This document shows, piece after piece, positions 63,769 to 64,000 of a stretch of 64,000 bases of DNA (its first letter is position 1; each line of letters begins with the position of its first letter). The position numbers and the translations under genes are program-made. The stretch lies in NCBI GenBank assembly GCA_025934635.1, contig JAICWX010000003.1:8999-72998 (forward strand), in the 5' to 3' direction. The notes under the pieces were generated by a model, which made no database searches, had not been told where the DNA came from, and saw only the letters and a program-made list of their open reading frames with translations. This stretch comes from Streptosporangiaceae bacterium (GTDB taxonomy: Bacteria > Actinomycetota > Actinomycetes > Streptosporangiales > Streptosporangiaceae).

Positions 63769-64000
63769 CGTCGTCCTCCCACCAAATCCCAGCCGGGATC
63801 GTGACCGTGCGCCCCAGTGGCACGGCCTCAGGAATAACCGCCCGCTCCGATGGCTGATGCTAGGGCGGTTCCTGTTGACGGGAAGTGACTGATTTGTGAG
63901 TGCGCCTTTACCGGCGCATTCGCGGTGCGCCCCGGCGGGCCGGCCCCGGGGCCCGGTCCCCGCGCGCGGGGGCCGCGGCGTTATTTTTCGGGGGCCGCCG
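63769..64000. other. Terminal non-coding stretch with GC-rich hairpins
   Basis: Upstream region of the binding-protein gene. TGCGCC-N6-GGCGCA (63901-63918) and the 14-bp palindrome CCCCGCGCGCGGGG (63958-63971) lie here. A GCGG-rich stem followed by TTATTTTT (63981-63988) looks like a plus-strand intrinsic terminator, but no plus-strand gene precedes it. No coding frame is supported. Confidence 0.4.

Overview
The window is high-GC actinobacterial chromosome. A complete conservon (cvnABCD), a mycothione reductase (mycothiol redox), an AfsR/SARP-type regulator, multi-domain SpoIIE-type phosphatase signalling and frequent GTG/TTG starts all point to a filamentous or soil actinomycete. A Streptosporangiales- or Catenulispora-like host is a guess; no 16S or other typing gene is present. 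I see no tRNA, rRNA, CRISPR array, insertion sequence or phage gene.

Layout. 0-12 kb: a partial sensor kinase (-), an ABC-2 exporter pair (+), a GH2 beta-galactosidase (-), a 1403-residue hybrid kinase/phosphatase with a coupled STAS gene (+), and a MocR regulator (-). 12.1-12.5 kb: a spacer with a 54-bp nested palindrome. 12.5-32 kb: a catabolic island with an SDR, three class III CoA-transferase domains in two proteins, two acyl-CoA ligases, an alpha/beta hydrolase, a branched-chain-type ABC importer with a LivM-LivF fusion, a LysR regulator, then a tightly overlapping operon (ligase, tandem CoA-transferase, D-2-hydroxyacid dehydrogenase, APH-type kinase, divergent enolase, FCD-GntR regulator) and a carboxymuconolactone-decarboxylase-like protein. 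Eight copies of a TTGTATGCAA/TTGCATACAA-like site lie in the three intergenic regions that bracket the island, and I propose they are operators of the GntR protein. 32-38.4 kb: TMEM175-like channel, AraC, DUF1772, Dps, MscL, mycothione reductase, MFS exporter. 38.7-44.4 kb: conservon and Na+/H+ antiporter. 44.5-50.3 kb: a sensor-kinase operon and an XRE-ATPase-TPR regulator.

50.3-54.3 kb: a vanadium-type haloperoxidase/PAP2 protein, a BlaI-M56 repressor/sensor pair and a membrane thioredoxin-like protein. They share a TCTACTAA-N5-TTAGTAGA operator (degenerate before blaI) and a common TGAAC-N16-(G/C)CGT promoter shape. This looks like a BlaI regulon with no beta-lactamase. 54.3-64 kb: DUF427, glucarate dehydratase-like and FMN-split-barrel genes, an AfsR-like regulator whose frame runs antisense through its neighbour, an ATPase/TPR regulator without a DNA-binding domain, and an orphan NitT/TauT-type binding lipoprotein.

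The two most interesting systems are (1) the GntR-bracketed island with an enolase paralogue that has lost leaving-group residues, embedded with a hydroxyacid dehydrogenase and a small-molecule kinase, and (2) the BlaI/M56-haloperoxidase-thioredoxin regulon.
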